From Bryum argenteum (taxonomy: Eukaryota; Streptophyta; Bryopsida; Bryales; Bryaceae): a stretch of 64,000 nucleotides of DNA. Both the position numbers and the translations under genes were made by a program. The notes below the pieces were generated by a model, which had not been told where the DNA came from, made no database searches, and worked only from the letters and a program-made list of their open reading frames with translations. This document shows, in pieces, positions 11,620 through 23,700 of this stretch (positions within the stretch are counted from its first letter, which is position 1; every line of letters starts with the position of its first letter). Where the stretch lies: assembly GCA_037043015.1 (NCBI GenBank), contig CM073325.1, positions 5,086,501 to 5,150,500 on the forward strand, written 5' to 3'.

Positions 11620-12400
11620 TTTTGAATAATGAATCATCAAAAGTAAAGATTGTGGATGCAAACGATGATGAGCTAGATTGGGATATCAATTGTAGAATAA
11701 TGAATTTTGATCTAAGATCACATAAAGAGGAATACATAGTGGATTACATAGTTTCATGCACACGTGGCAACTAAGTACAAGATAAAAATGTCTTAGCTCT
11801 TGGGCACAATTAATTGTGTCTTACCTCTTGGACACATTATATTTTTACATTTTATTTTTGATAAGAAGTACATTTGTAAACTATGCTAACAAAGGAAAAC
11901 CTCCATGTTCAAAAGATTTATTCACCTTTGTGTAAAGAATTACCATGTGAGTATATTCCAAAATAATAATAACAAGTCTATTATTTCTCTCTTGTGTGTG
12001 CAATGACGCCTCGCGCAAGGAAGGTTGCAAGCTTTGGACGCGTCTATGTACCTTCCCGTCCTTTTTTCCAATGTGCAATTCTTGTCTACAAATTCTTCAA
12101 TCATAGATGACAATTTTCTCATCATTTATATGATACACACTAATGTTTTTTCTCACATGGTTTGGAATACACACAAGCGGCGACTTTTTTAGGCTCCTAC
12201 AATGATATTTGGCAAAGAAGAAATGGTTTCCTTTGTGAGTGCAATAAGGCATCTCATTTCATTGCTCACCAATATAGAAATCGTGAATGCCTCGGCATGT
12301 AGGGATTGATGATTTATGGAAAATATGCTCTCAAGATGGAAACATGGAAAGGATTCATCCACCACAAATACTTCAACTTTTCAAGTCGACTCGAAGCATA
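11620..12400. other. Intergenic, no gene seen
   Basis: AT-rich sequence with short scattered frames and no recognisable protein, RNA gene or clear repeat. From about 12,420 to 12,840 short protein-like stretches appear in shifting frames (for example VVQWACDVSGAHKVLQSLEE), possibly a decayed coding fragment. Confidence 0.3.
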
Positions 12401-12801
12401 TAGAGCTACTATCGAGAACGACGAGATGGAGTTGCACTAAATACGAATGACGTTTATTCCTGCCCCGATATGCGTAGTAGTTCAATGGGCATGCGATGTG
12501 TCCGGTGCTCACAAGGTGCTACAATCGTTGGAAGAGAAAATGACCACGCCTGGTCTGAAAATGATTCGCGTGCAGGCTGCCCATTCCCTCAGGTTGTGCT
12601 GAGCTGCCATTGCTAGTAGAAGTGATCCGACAATAATTGATTAAACCTGATCACAAGTCGGAGTCTGAGGAAGTGAGCATTTTGCAAGAGGTAAAGGATG
12701 TGCAGGGACAGGCCTCGGCCTTGCAAGAAGAGATCGACCTGAAGAGCTTGCTAAATAAATGCGTGTGGAGTCAGAGCTGGAACAAAAGTTGGAACATTGT
12801 G

Positions 12802-15297
12802 GCATTAGGTGCAAAACGGGGTCTGGAAAAGGCCGTGTAAGCGGCACGTGAGAGAAAAAAACGAGCGCTGCCCGCGTGCTTTTTGACATGGCACCGCACA
12901 TGCCACCGTGGTGCCAGCAATCGCCACGGGGGCTCGAACCAATGACATCCCCACGAGGCGTGTGGAGGGCGCATCTACAGTGCCGGGCTGACAGCGGACT
13001 GGCGGAGCAAGGACCGGATCCCGAGCCGGCCTGCTCATGTCAGTAAAGTTTCTGCCAGCACTTTGAACGAGGAAATTATGAGTCCGACCACCTACCTACT
13101 CCACCGACGATGAGTGAGTGCCGAAGTTTTTGAAATTCGTAGGGAGAGCGAGTGCAGCCAGCAGATGTTCGGCGCTACGGGAGAAGCGACGCACTTGGGA
13201 AATTGGTTGCAGCCAGCGGGAGTTGGGGCTGAGAGGATTCCAGCTGATTTGGGAGAGTGGGTGCGGGTTAGTGTGAAGGGAGAAACACGTGATTGTGGAA
13301 ATTCGGTGCCGGCAACAAGAGTTGGCACTTGCTGGGAGTTGACCAGGTGATTTGGGGTTGTGGGTGTTGTTCATGTAGCGAATTGTGCTCGAGTAGTTAC
13401 TTGCTGAATCAAGGTGGAAGTGCGGCTTTCTTCGCTGTCAACTCAATGTGCCGTTTGCTGCCAGCGAGCTACAAAACTAGGTAACTTTTTTTTCATATCG
13501 ATCAATTCCCTGTCTTGACATGATCCAAGCTTTTCTGCCTCCTGGAGGCAACGTTGTGACTAGGCATGAATTCCTCAAACTTCATCTCTAAATACGAACT
13601 CAGGATTTTGCTCTCCTCAAGTGCTCAAACTATGCAAATTTGATTTTCGCTGTGCTGGCAGCATGTTCCCTCGCCTTGGTTGGTACGAAAGGGAGATGTT
13701 ATAGTTCATTTCTGTGTCTCCCAATACCTTGGGGTTTATGGAAGCATGGCTAGACGGCCAAAATCGATAGTTCAGAGCGTAATTTTGCACAACCATCAAG
13801 ATGTCCATGGCAATTGGATCCCAATGAGACTGGACCGGGATTCGTGGGTTCTGCTGCAACCAAAGTCGGAAGGGCCTTGGGGTAGAGAGGCAAGGCGGCA
13901 TGGTGGAGATAATTTTCGAGGGGCTTGAAGGCTCGGATCGTGGATTTCTCATGGACACCTGGTGCGTGGAGCAAGCAACCTAGATAAGGTGCTTGTGCGG
14001 CATGCGTATCAGCCTCGCCAATTAAGCTTGGATCCCGCTGTGGCAGTAAGTAGGCAATGCACGGCAATGTATCCTCAATGTCCCTATTATGGTCGAGCCT
14101 TTCTCTCTTGCCAAAGAAGGTCGTCTCTCACCTTGCCGAGTTCTTCTTCTAAATGTCGGCCTTTGCATTTCCATCTCACGCCGTGTAGGTCCTCCTCCAT
14201 CAACGAGACCCAATCTGCGTGCATATCCATACTGAGACCTTGCTCTCCATGACATATGAATTCCGGCAATGTCGAAGAGTTTTGAATGGAGGTGGCCTCC
14301 CCTGTTCCTGGATCAACCGGGTAAATGCGCCATCGATCCACAAATCAATGTTTGTATCCCCACGCCCTCCGTCCCGGAAATGTTGATGGGCAGGGTTGCT
14401 CGGATCTCATTGAACCTCTTCTAACAAGTGGTGCGTAGCGTGCATCAAGCAAAACTGAGGAACGGTAGCTTGAAGACTCTGCCACTCGTGCTGCCATCGT
14501 GAGTCCAGAATTCCGAAGTAGTGCTTCAAGCTCTCAATGCCCCGGGTCGGCCTGGAAGTATGTAGATAAACGTTTTTAAAATTGCCAAATACCCAAAACT
14601 GCAGAGTTCACAACAACCAAACTCTATACCATAGCCACTCAAGGAAATTGCAGGATCAAATGAATAGCATGCAATGTACAAATGCACGACCCAAACTTGT
14701 CATAGAGAAATCGACACTTACACAACCTCTTCAGTCCACGGCAGTAGGTGTTGCAAGAACACCCTTCGAATGCTTGCTGCTCAAATTTGTGACTGCTGCC
14801 AGCGCGTATCTGTACAATCATGCTCACTGGTTTAGTTGTCACAATTTCCCTTGACTCTCTCGAATTCCACCTGCAAATTGGGTCGTTGGTCCTGCAACAC
14901 CCAAATTCTACGCACCCAACTTCTATTCTCCCCATTCCCAGGTGGGGAGACCAACCTAGTGTCGACCGAGCTCCATGGCTTCTTCCCGTTGTGGCAAAAA
15001 ACTTCGAATCTTGAAACGGTTGACACCAATCTCCCGTCATCTCTCCTTCGAATCGTGCTTCATGGGCAGTCAATGCGAGAAGGCGTGGTTCACCAAACAA
15101 GGCAGCCACCTCGGCGCCACTAGGCACACCGACCCCATCCCGCAACCCCATCTCGAGACCATTAAGCCGCCCTATTAACTCTGCGGGCAGCGATCCTGGC
15201 ACCCGCTGCCAGCGACAGTGCCGCATTTGGGCAGGATGTTCACCTAGAAAGGGCAGGCTTACACGGCCTTTTCCAGACCCCGTTTTGCACCTAATGC
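12802..15297. mobile_element. 2.5-kb interval bounded by perfect 41-bp inverted repeats (putative DNA transposon)
   Basis: Bases 12,802-12,842 and 15,257-15,297 are exact reverse complements over 41 bp (starting GCATTAGGTGCAAAACGGGG). The interior is GC-richer than its surroundings. It has several protein-like but broken stretches on the minus strand, for example around 14,090-14,340 (RWRIYPVDPGTGEATS) and 14,640-15,226 (ELIGRLNGLEMGLRDGVGV), none of which I recognise as a transposase. I find no matching target-site duplication outside the repeats. It could be a non-autonomous TIR element or an inverted duplication of an older fragment, since the left repeat overlaps a reading frame. Confidence 0.5.
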
Positions 15298-16243
15298 TAG
15301 TCTCGCAAGAGAGGTAGAGTATGTCGGGGATGCCAGCTCTTTAGAAAGCTAGAATAGGCGAAGTTTGTGAGTACCCACATAAGAGCATAGATTCTTCAGT
15401 GGGTAACTATATAGTTGTTTTTACTTATTGGTAGTCATGAGTTAACAATTTAGAGTATCTCACCTATGTAGAGGGGAAGTAGAATGTAGATCATATATCT
15501 GTAACCTCTTCAATTGAGATTATACTCATAATGATAACTTGTTAGTGTAGGGTAAAGTCATCACAAACCACAATTCCACATATAATCAACAAATCAAAGA
15601 AACACTAGGAGAAAATGGTGTCCAAATTTGTTCGAAATTACATATTTGGAATCACATAGATTGAACCACTCTTCATAATGTCAACTATAGAGGTGGAACC
15701 AGAAGATAAATAGGATTGACTTATTTAGGATGGCCACCTTTGTGTGATATTTAGTAGAATTGATATATCAAACTCTCCTATGAAATGTCAAATAAACATG
15801 TGAGTTTTCCACAATAACCACAACTAAGAAAGAAAAGATAAAAGAGTTCCAATTGGCTTTTAACACCTATACGTCCCAAATGTTGTTTAAACGCATTCTT
15901 TGAAAAGCCATATTAACTTATACATTGAGATTCTATTTTTTATGAAATCCCTTGATTAGCTTTCTTCAATATTGCAAGTCTACTATCTGAGCCAATAAAC
16001 TAATTTGATGAATTTTTTAGGGCAAGGGTGTTTTTGAGATGAAGGTGAACAACATTCTAGTTGATAAATTTTTGAAGCTTCCTCTTGTTCAAGAAGTCTC
16101 TCTAGTGTTTGTTTGCACATCGTAACTTTAGAAAGTCGCAATATTGCTACATAATTTCATAACTCTTTGTCATATACGAAATAAAATGTACTTTATTTTA
16201 ATTTCTCACACACTCAACTTCTTTGATATCAATCAGAGACATA

Positions 16244-16318
<75 letters not shown>

Positions 16319-17500
16319 ATGTATCATATGAGCACTTGTGATGAGATTTGAACTATGTGAACTATATGACATATACTTTGAAACAACTTACAATGCTTCA
16401 TTGAAGGGTTACACCATGTAACATAAACTTTGAACAACTTATAATCCTTCATTGTGAAGATGGTTCAATTGAATATACAAACGAGACAACTACTCACAAA
16501 CACAAAGTTAAGAATCAATCTTTATCTCTTGAGATGCACCAAAACACAACAACAAAACTACTATGAGCATCCGGCAAGTAGAAGAAATAGGGGCCCAAAC
16601 TCCATCCAAGAAGCCGGAAGGACGACAATGATTACGTTCATATGTGTTTGATAGAGTTCATCATTCATCTATTTAAAAATTCATCCATTGTGAAGCATTT
16701 ATGTTCTACATACAAGCACAAGCACTTACATTATACATCTACGTTCTACATACAAAGAGACTTCGTACTTCAATAATTTTCATAAGTGTATTGAATATGT
16801 TTTATTTGAAGATATAGTGTTGAATTGACGTGCTAGCATTGAGTACCTAGATATGCTCTTAAGACAATTACGGTTGCACATTTCGATGTACATTGATTCC
16901 ATTGAGCTGCATATGCTACATTAATTTCCTTCCTTCAATCATTTATTCTCCAAGATCCATTATGAACAAAATGGGGAGTGTAAAGTCGCACTGTGGTGCC
17001 CGTGCGAACATCTTTCAGCTTGCATTTTACTCGTCCTCATCACTCTGTATGGATAAAAAAAGTACCAACCTCACTTTCTCGGCTCCACTGAGCTTGCCAA
17101 GGCTCCTCAAAGGCGAATTGTTTTACTCGAAGGAAGCACTTATACGATAACATTTAACGAAGTACAATTGTTCGCTTCTGATATTATTTACGTTTCGACT
17201 CATTGCCAGGGACTGGACTAAGATTCCGATATCCGAGTACTTAAAAATCTCACGTGCGAAAACCGTCCCAGAGTGCGCTGATCTACACTTCAGACTTCAT
17301 TACACAGTTACTACCATTGAACTCAAAAAGTATAAACCGAGCCACACACTGAAGGGCTTGAACAGAATCATCGTCACATTATCTCAAAACATCCGCACCC
17401 TCAGAAAGGGGACAAATCACCATCTCTTCATTTACAACCTGCACTCCTCATGATACAAAGCGATTTTCCCCAACACGCAGCCACAATCATCGGCCTATCC
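15298..17500. other. Intergenic AT-rich spacer
   Basis: No coding region recognised. It contains the AC microsatellite at 16,245-16,315, and downstream (about 17,400 on) grades into the 3' flank of GYF copy 2. Confidence 0.4.
16245..16315. repeat. (AC)n microsatellite
   Basis: About 35 uninterrupted AC units over 71 bp. Such long perfect runs usually vary in length between individuals. Confidence 0.97.
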
Positions 17501-17714
17501 CGTATCTTTGTCACGTTGAACGACATCTACTGCCTTGTCTAGACCCTTCCCATCTCTGTATACTCTATGTTGGGGCAATCACGGTATACCCACCAACTAT
17601 CACCTCTTTAAAACATCAGTCCCAATCGCTACAACCGCGCAAAATGGGGACTTTTTCAATCACACGTTGTGTTCTCATCTACCTACACCGCTGGGGCCTA
17701 AATCAATGCTCAAC

Positions 17715-20700
17715 CTAGTCATCAATGTGATGAATCTCTCCCATCATAATGCGGTTGCTCGTCACACTGAACCCCAGCAACGATGGATCTACCACCTTCT
17801 TCCCTTTCTTACCCTTCTTCTTTCCACTCCCCGGGGTTGTGCCTTCGTAATCACCAGAGTTGTTGTCCTCCTTCAGCAACCGGGCCATGTCCATCGCACC
17901 CGATTTGCTCCTACCAACCACCTTCCCGTTTGCACCTCCATAAAGGCCATCCATGTCTTCGCGGTCGCTCGACGACACGTTGCCATCACCCGGCAATTGT
18001 TCCTTCCGCCGCACAAACTCTTTCTTGAACGCCTGTACCTGCGTCGGGGTTATAAACGCCAGAGTGCTTATGTACTGCGATAGGTAGTCGCCCGCTTCGC
18101 TCACGGATGGCAGAGTTATACAGAAATCCACGATGGAGAAGTCCACGTCCGGATCTGCAAGCACCAACTCCGAATCACGTGTTACCACATGCTTACATCC
18201 CACATACACACTCCATCATAATAATCGCATTACACCCCACCAAAAACCTCACCTTCGTTGTAGTTCATCTTCTTCAGCTGGCTCTCGCACCATTGCCTCA
18301 ACGCCTTCTGCTCCGCACTCACTTGCGCACCTGCCCCAATTAAGAACGCGCCGTTGGTTAACCTCTGCTCTTACAAATGTCCTAACAGTAATTACACCTC
18401 TTCGAACAATCCACCACGATCCAGGACCCGAAGCCAACAAAACCTATCGGACATGGACCAGTCTCTCCAACGCCCACTCATGACCTCAACATTCTAGATA
18501 GCACCTCTTCGTCAATGCCCACGGGTCGCCCGATGCATCAGAACTACCGACTTATACTACGACAATTTTCTTCCTGCAACCCATCCTGGCCCACATCCTC
18601 GCACCCTCTCCTTACCTTTATTGCTGCCTTGCTTCTTCGTCTTTGTTGCACTGGCTTTCGTGCCTACCAATGTGGCACCTAGCGAAGGAAAGTCCGCGGG
18701 ACTAGCTCGCACAACAGCCGCTGGGGCTGTTGCATTCCGGAACACAGGAAGCGACGACACACCTCCAGTTCTCACAGCAACACTAGGCTTGCCACCTCCA
18801 TGTCCAGGCGCAAGCGTCGGAAAGTCCAGCCTGCACAGACCCATCAACGTCTTTAATACCCACATTCCAGCAAACCGCCACCGACGAATCGTGATGACTT
18901 CGTGCTTCCCCTACACAACACCCTACGGCCATTGTGCTGCGACATGCCAACCAACAACGCACTCAAAACAACCACCAAATATACACAGGACACGCCTACT
19001 TACGGTTCCGTCTTTGGCGCCTGCTTCACGGCTCCGATCGTCATCTTTGCATCCTGACCGTAGTCCCAGAACAGGTCGTCGTCGTCTTCGAACACGCCCA
19101 CCTTCGACCGCGAACTGCCCATACCCGCACTTGACCCTGTGTTCGTCAGTACTTTTCCCTGCTGCCCACCAACCGCGGTCTGCACCGTTGGGGCCGCTGC
19201 TCCTGGCCGCTGCCACGCAGCCCCTCCACTCCCGCTTCGAGTCATCAATGTGATCGGCTTCGCCGACGGAGGGGGTGCGTTCTTCGCAGCCAACGACGCT
19301 TGAAGTATCTGATTCTGCCGTTCTTGCTCTTCGCGAGCCCTCTTCTCCGCCTCCTGGATTTCCTTCAAGGACTTCGCCGCTTTCGCCTGCCGGGAAGGAG
19401 TGGTCGACCACGCTGGAAGAGGCTGCGCGCTCGCCGCCGGCTCGCTTCCCAAATGCAAAAAGTCAGCCAGCAACGGACCCGGAGGTGGTGCTGCCAATGA
19501 CTCTTCTACCGCCTCCACTTGGACGGACCGCCCCGCAGTACTCTTCGATGTGGTTAACGGAGACGCCTCCGCCGCCGTGCCACCAACCGCCGACTTCCCA
19601 GATGGAGTTGTGCTCTTTGCCTTTGCAGCGCGCTTCTTGCTCTTCTTCGATTCCTTTGGTTCGATGAAGTCGCTGTCATCGAACACGGGACCACTCTGGG
19701 ATGCTGTCTGCGTCGACTGCCCCACCGCCGCCTGGTTCAAACCACTCGACTCCTGCTCCGTGCTCTTTCTACTCGGAGCTACCAATTGCTCCTCTCCAGC
19801 ATCCAATAACGAGATCCCTTTCTCGTTCAAAGACACACTTCCCCAAGCTGGTGGATCTCCGCCCCGACTCGACGGGCTCTTCTGACCCACTGTGCCCACG
19901 CTCGATTGCAACTGCCCGGCCTCCTGCGCAGCGCCTCTCTGTGCCGCCGCCTTCTTAGCTTCCTCCTCCTGAATCTCGCGCAGAGACTTCGGTTGAAGCA
20001 CGGATGCTGCGGCCCATGCTCCAAATCCTGCAGATCCTGCACCACCCGGCGACTGGCCACCTGCTTCTACATTCACCTTCTCTACGACCTTCCTGCTCGC
20101 CGCCTCCTCCTCTTGAATTTCCGCCAGAGACTTGGGTTTTGGCACCGCCGGGGCTTCCCACCCGGGCTGGATCAGAGTACCCACAGACCCTCCTCCAAAT
20201 TGCCCCTCACTCGACTGCGTCTCGCCTGCTGCATCGTTAGAATGCAGGTTCGACAGACTCCAGTTCCCTAGCATGTGAGGAACCTCGGGTGGGGTGCTCG
20301 CCACCGAAGATGACCGCGGAGTTTCGCCCGCGCTCGCCTTCGCCGCGATAGGAACATGATCCGACATCGCTGCTCCGTTGCGACCACCACCTTGCATCAG
20401 ATGTTCGGGTACGCCATACTCGTGGCTTTCCTGACCCCACAACCCCAGGGACGGCGGGAACATGTTCCTCTCCTGCACCATCTCTTGCCTCTCCGGCGCC
20501 TCGTTGTTCATCAGAGGCCACCGCAGCCCGGATAGCAGCGAGCTGTTCCCCGCACCCTCCACCTGACCCATTCTCCTCTCGCCGCTCTTCGGCCGACCCT
20601 CCATTGCATCCTGCCCCGTGTTTGTCCCCAGCCCCAGCACTCGGGCTGCAGCCGCTGCCTCCACCTGCTGCTGCCTCTCCTGGACCTGCCTCAGGTCGAA

Positions 20701-23700
20701 AACATCCCGGTGGAACCGATCGAGGTCCGAAAACACTCCCGGAGACTCCATGTACGCTGGCACATTACTCTGACGCTCGCCTCGCGACCGCTGTTGCTGC
20801 TCCTGAATTTGAGCTACCAGATCACTTTCCATTTGACTAATGCCAGACAACCCGCTGCGCTCGCGCCGTAACAAGCTCCCATCGAACATGTTCATGGGCA
20901 CTCGATGCTCCATCAACCCTGCGTCCATCCGCGACGCCGACTCGAACCCAAACGTGTCTTGCGCCTCGTGCTGCAAATGTGCCGGAAAGTTCAGCTGGCT
21001 CTGCAGCCTCTGCTGCTGCTGTTGCTGCTGAAGCTGTTGTTGCTGAAGCTGTTGTTGCTGGAACGCCTCGAACGTCCGTAATGGAGCAGGCGACTGTTGG
21101 CGCTTCACAAACTGCCCGTACTCGTCCACTTCCCACACACCAGAAACCCGCATGTCCTCCAGCGACTGGTGCGGCTGAGGCACCGGCAATCCAAACGGCA
21201 ACATCTGCTTGCCCACCACACTCGTTACAAACATCAACAGAGTCGCGCCACTCAAACAACCATCTAGCATCTGCATCTTGAACTGCCACAAAATGCTGCC
21301 GACACTCCAAGGTGGATGACGCCAACGCGCACCTGCCGGAATCTGCAGACTAACGAGAGGTAGAAGCAGACAAATGAAACGTGAAGCTTAGGGGAGCATC
21401 AGTACCGGTGATTGCAGTTCCTCTTGCTGTCTCTGGCGCACCAGTTGCTCGAACGGGGAAGGGCTCGTATGGTTCTGTCGGCCCAACAGCAGCTGGTCGA
21501 ACTCCCTGCCTGGAAGGTTTTGACCGGGTACATCCAGCAGTCGTGGATCCGGACCCTGCCGTCCCAACAGAAGCTGGTCTGCAAGCCCAGACCCCTGTCG
21601 CTGTAGGTGATCGAAGTGTGCGTGTGGAGGCATGGGTTGGCTTCGCAAAAGCTGCTCAATTAACACCTGTACATGATCTTAGCGTTAGCTCTTAGCGTTG
21701 CCTATCGAACACAATCCTACCCTACATGCCATCAGCCTCAACACACATCACTACTTCTCACTCTCCACCTCCACTCCCACTCTTTACCTGGGTCTGCGTC
21801 GAAACATGCTGTTGCTGCTGTTGTTGTTGTTGCTGCTGTTGCTGCATCCGCAACAGCTGCTCCAGCACGGGACCCGATGGTGGAATCGCCACTCCTGGCT
21901 GATGCGCCTGCGGAGGCATCTGAGGAAGTAACACCTGATCCCGCGAACCTAGACCCCCGGGCCGCATCAGCTGTTCCATGTTCATGCGTGACGACTGAGG
22001 TGAAGGGGGCACCCCAGACAGCTGCCTCTGCAATCCTGAACCTGTTGAACCCATTCTCTGCAGATTCTGAAGCTCCAGATGCTCCAGCTGCTGTGCCAGG
22101 TGAGTCGGGTCTATCCCATTTCCCGAAGGAGGCAGCCCTACATGAGAAAATTGCGCATCTAGTGACAAGTTCCGCAACAAGCTGTCACCCCATGCCTGCT
22201 CTTTTGGCACTCCATGACCATGCAAGTTCTGCGGCATCGAAGACGAATCAGCTTGCTGGGAGGATGGTCGAGGTGCCTTGGATGCAGAAAATGGTTGGCC
22301 TGTACACACAGCACATTTTCAGCACAGTTTCTTGCCATTCTCTCCTGGGAGACCACGACCACAGATACTAAAAACACAAACGAAGACACGTCCACCAAGA
22401 CGAGCCCATCCCGACTCACTTCAGCCAGAACAATGTTCCTTCGCCCCCACAAAGACTAAGAATCTAGAATTTAATCACTGCAGAACACCCACGACGCTCC
22501 CGTGCTATCCAGCACGAGCTCTCTCGATGCTTATCCACACGAAGATACTCCAACCAGGAGCACGAGTCCCAGTTGTGAACAACCTACACCAGAGAAGAGT
22601 GATTTAGTGAGGATGCCCGAACACACCTGGCAAGGACCCGAGGCTTTGATTTTGAGCGAAGTGGTTAATCGCCTCCAGATTGAGCACGTCAGGTACATCT
22701 GTGTCCACCCGAGGAAACGCGGCCATCCGTCCCCGGAACACCTGCTCCCCACTCTCCTCACCTTTCCCTCGAACATCTTTCACCGCATTTGAATGATGCT
22801 TGTCAACAGCCACTTCTGGATAACCAACTTCACAAAGAAGCACATAATAAACACCAGAAACCACCGTAGCAACCGAACATATCCACTGGCACTATTTCTA
22901 GCATTAAAATCTCAAAAAACCTACAAAATCATGCTGCTACAACTTTGTCAGCACCAGCGCCCCACGACTGTCATGAACACTCTGCAGGTTCTCCCGACAC
23001 AAAACAATCACAGAATGCTAACCGCACGACCGGCAATGCACATGCTAGCTTCTCACCTTTGATGGTCGACGTTCTCCCATTCAAGCCCAGCTGAAAATCA
23101 CCGCCGAACAACGTCTTCGACGTATCCGACAAACCGAGGAGATCTATGTCCAATGATGGCTCGAGCCCGCCTCTTCCGCGCTTCAGTTCCACATCATTCG
23201 CAGAAGAGTCACCAACACGGAACCCCACATTTGATGAATGGACATCTCCTCTCATGTGGGACAACTCTCCAGCTTCCTCTGCCTGTTTCAGCGAGTTGAA
23301 CCCCGGTGGTACCTTCACTGCCGGCTTTAGGTGCGGCATCACATCCTCTAACGGAATGAACGGCGTACCCTCTGGAGCATCGACCAGGCGTACGGGCAAA
23401 TCCAGTTCAAAATACCCCGCGTCAAACCAACCAATGATATCAACCCCCAGGAACGGACCTTGGATTTCTCCCTGCGGATCCGTGTAGTATAGGCAAAGAT
23501 CTTCAGGAGCTACTTGGTCCAATCCAGTCTCCTGCCGCGACGCCCCTTCTTTGGAGCTCGGTGCCTGACTTTCCTTGCCTACTTCCACTCCCGAATAAAC
23601 CTCATTGCGCGATGCTTGCTCCTCACTGTTTCCAGCAAGAGCCACACCATCCCTTACTTGCAGGTTACCCTCAAGATCGCTCCTTCTAGATTCTTGCATG

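Noticed and set aside
12880-13040. tRNA-like or SINE-like B box (GGTTCGAGCC on the minus strand)
   Set aside because: A single 10-base match with no convincing A box, no cloverleaf and no terminator.
16144-16341. Frame through the AC microsatellite (HTHTHT)
   Set aside because: Pure dinucleotide repeat translation; no coding support.
20837-21325. Alternative frame beginning at the end of intron 12 in GYF copy 2 and its + counterpart at 1337-1828
   Set aside because: Shadow frames over Gln-rich codons; the conserved WEVDEYGQF frame is the coding one.
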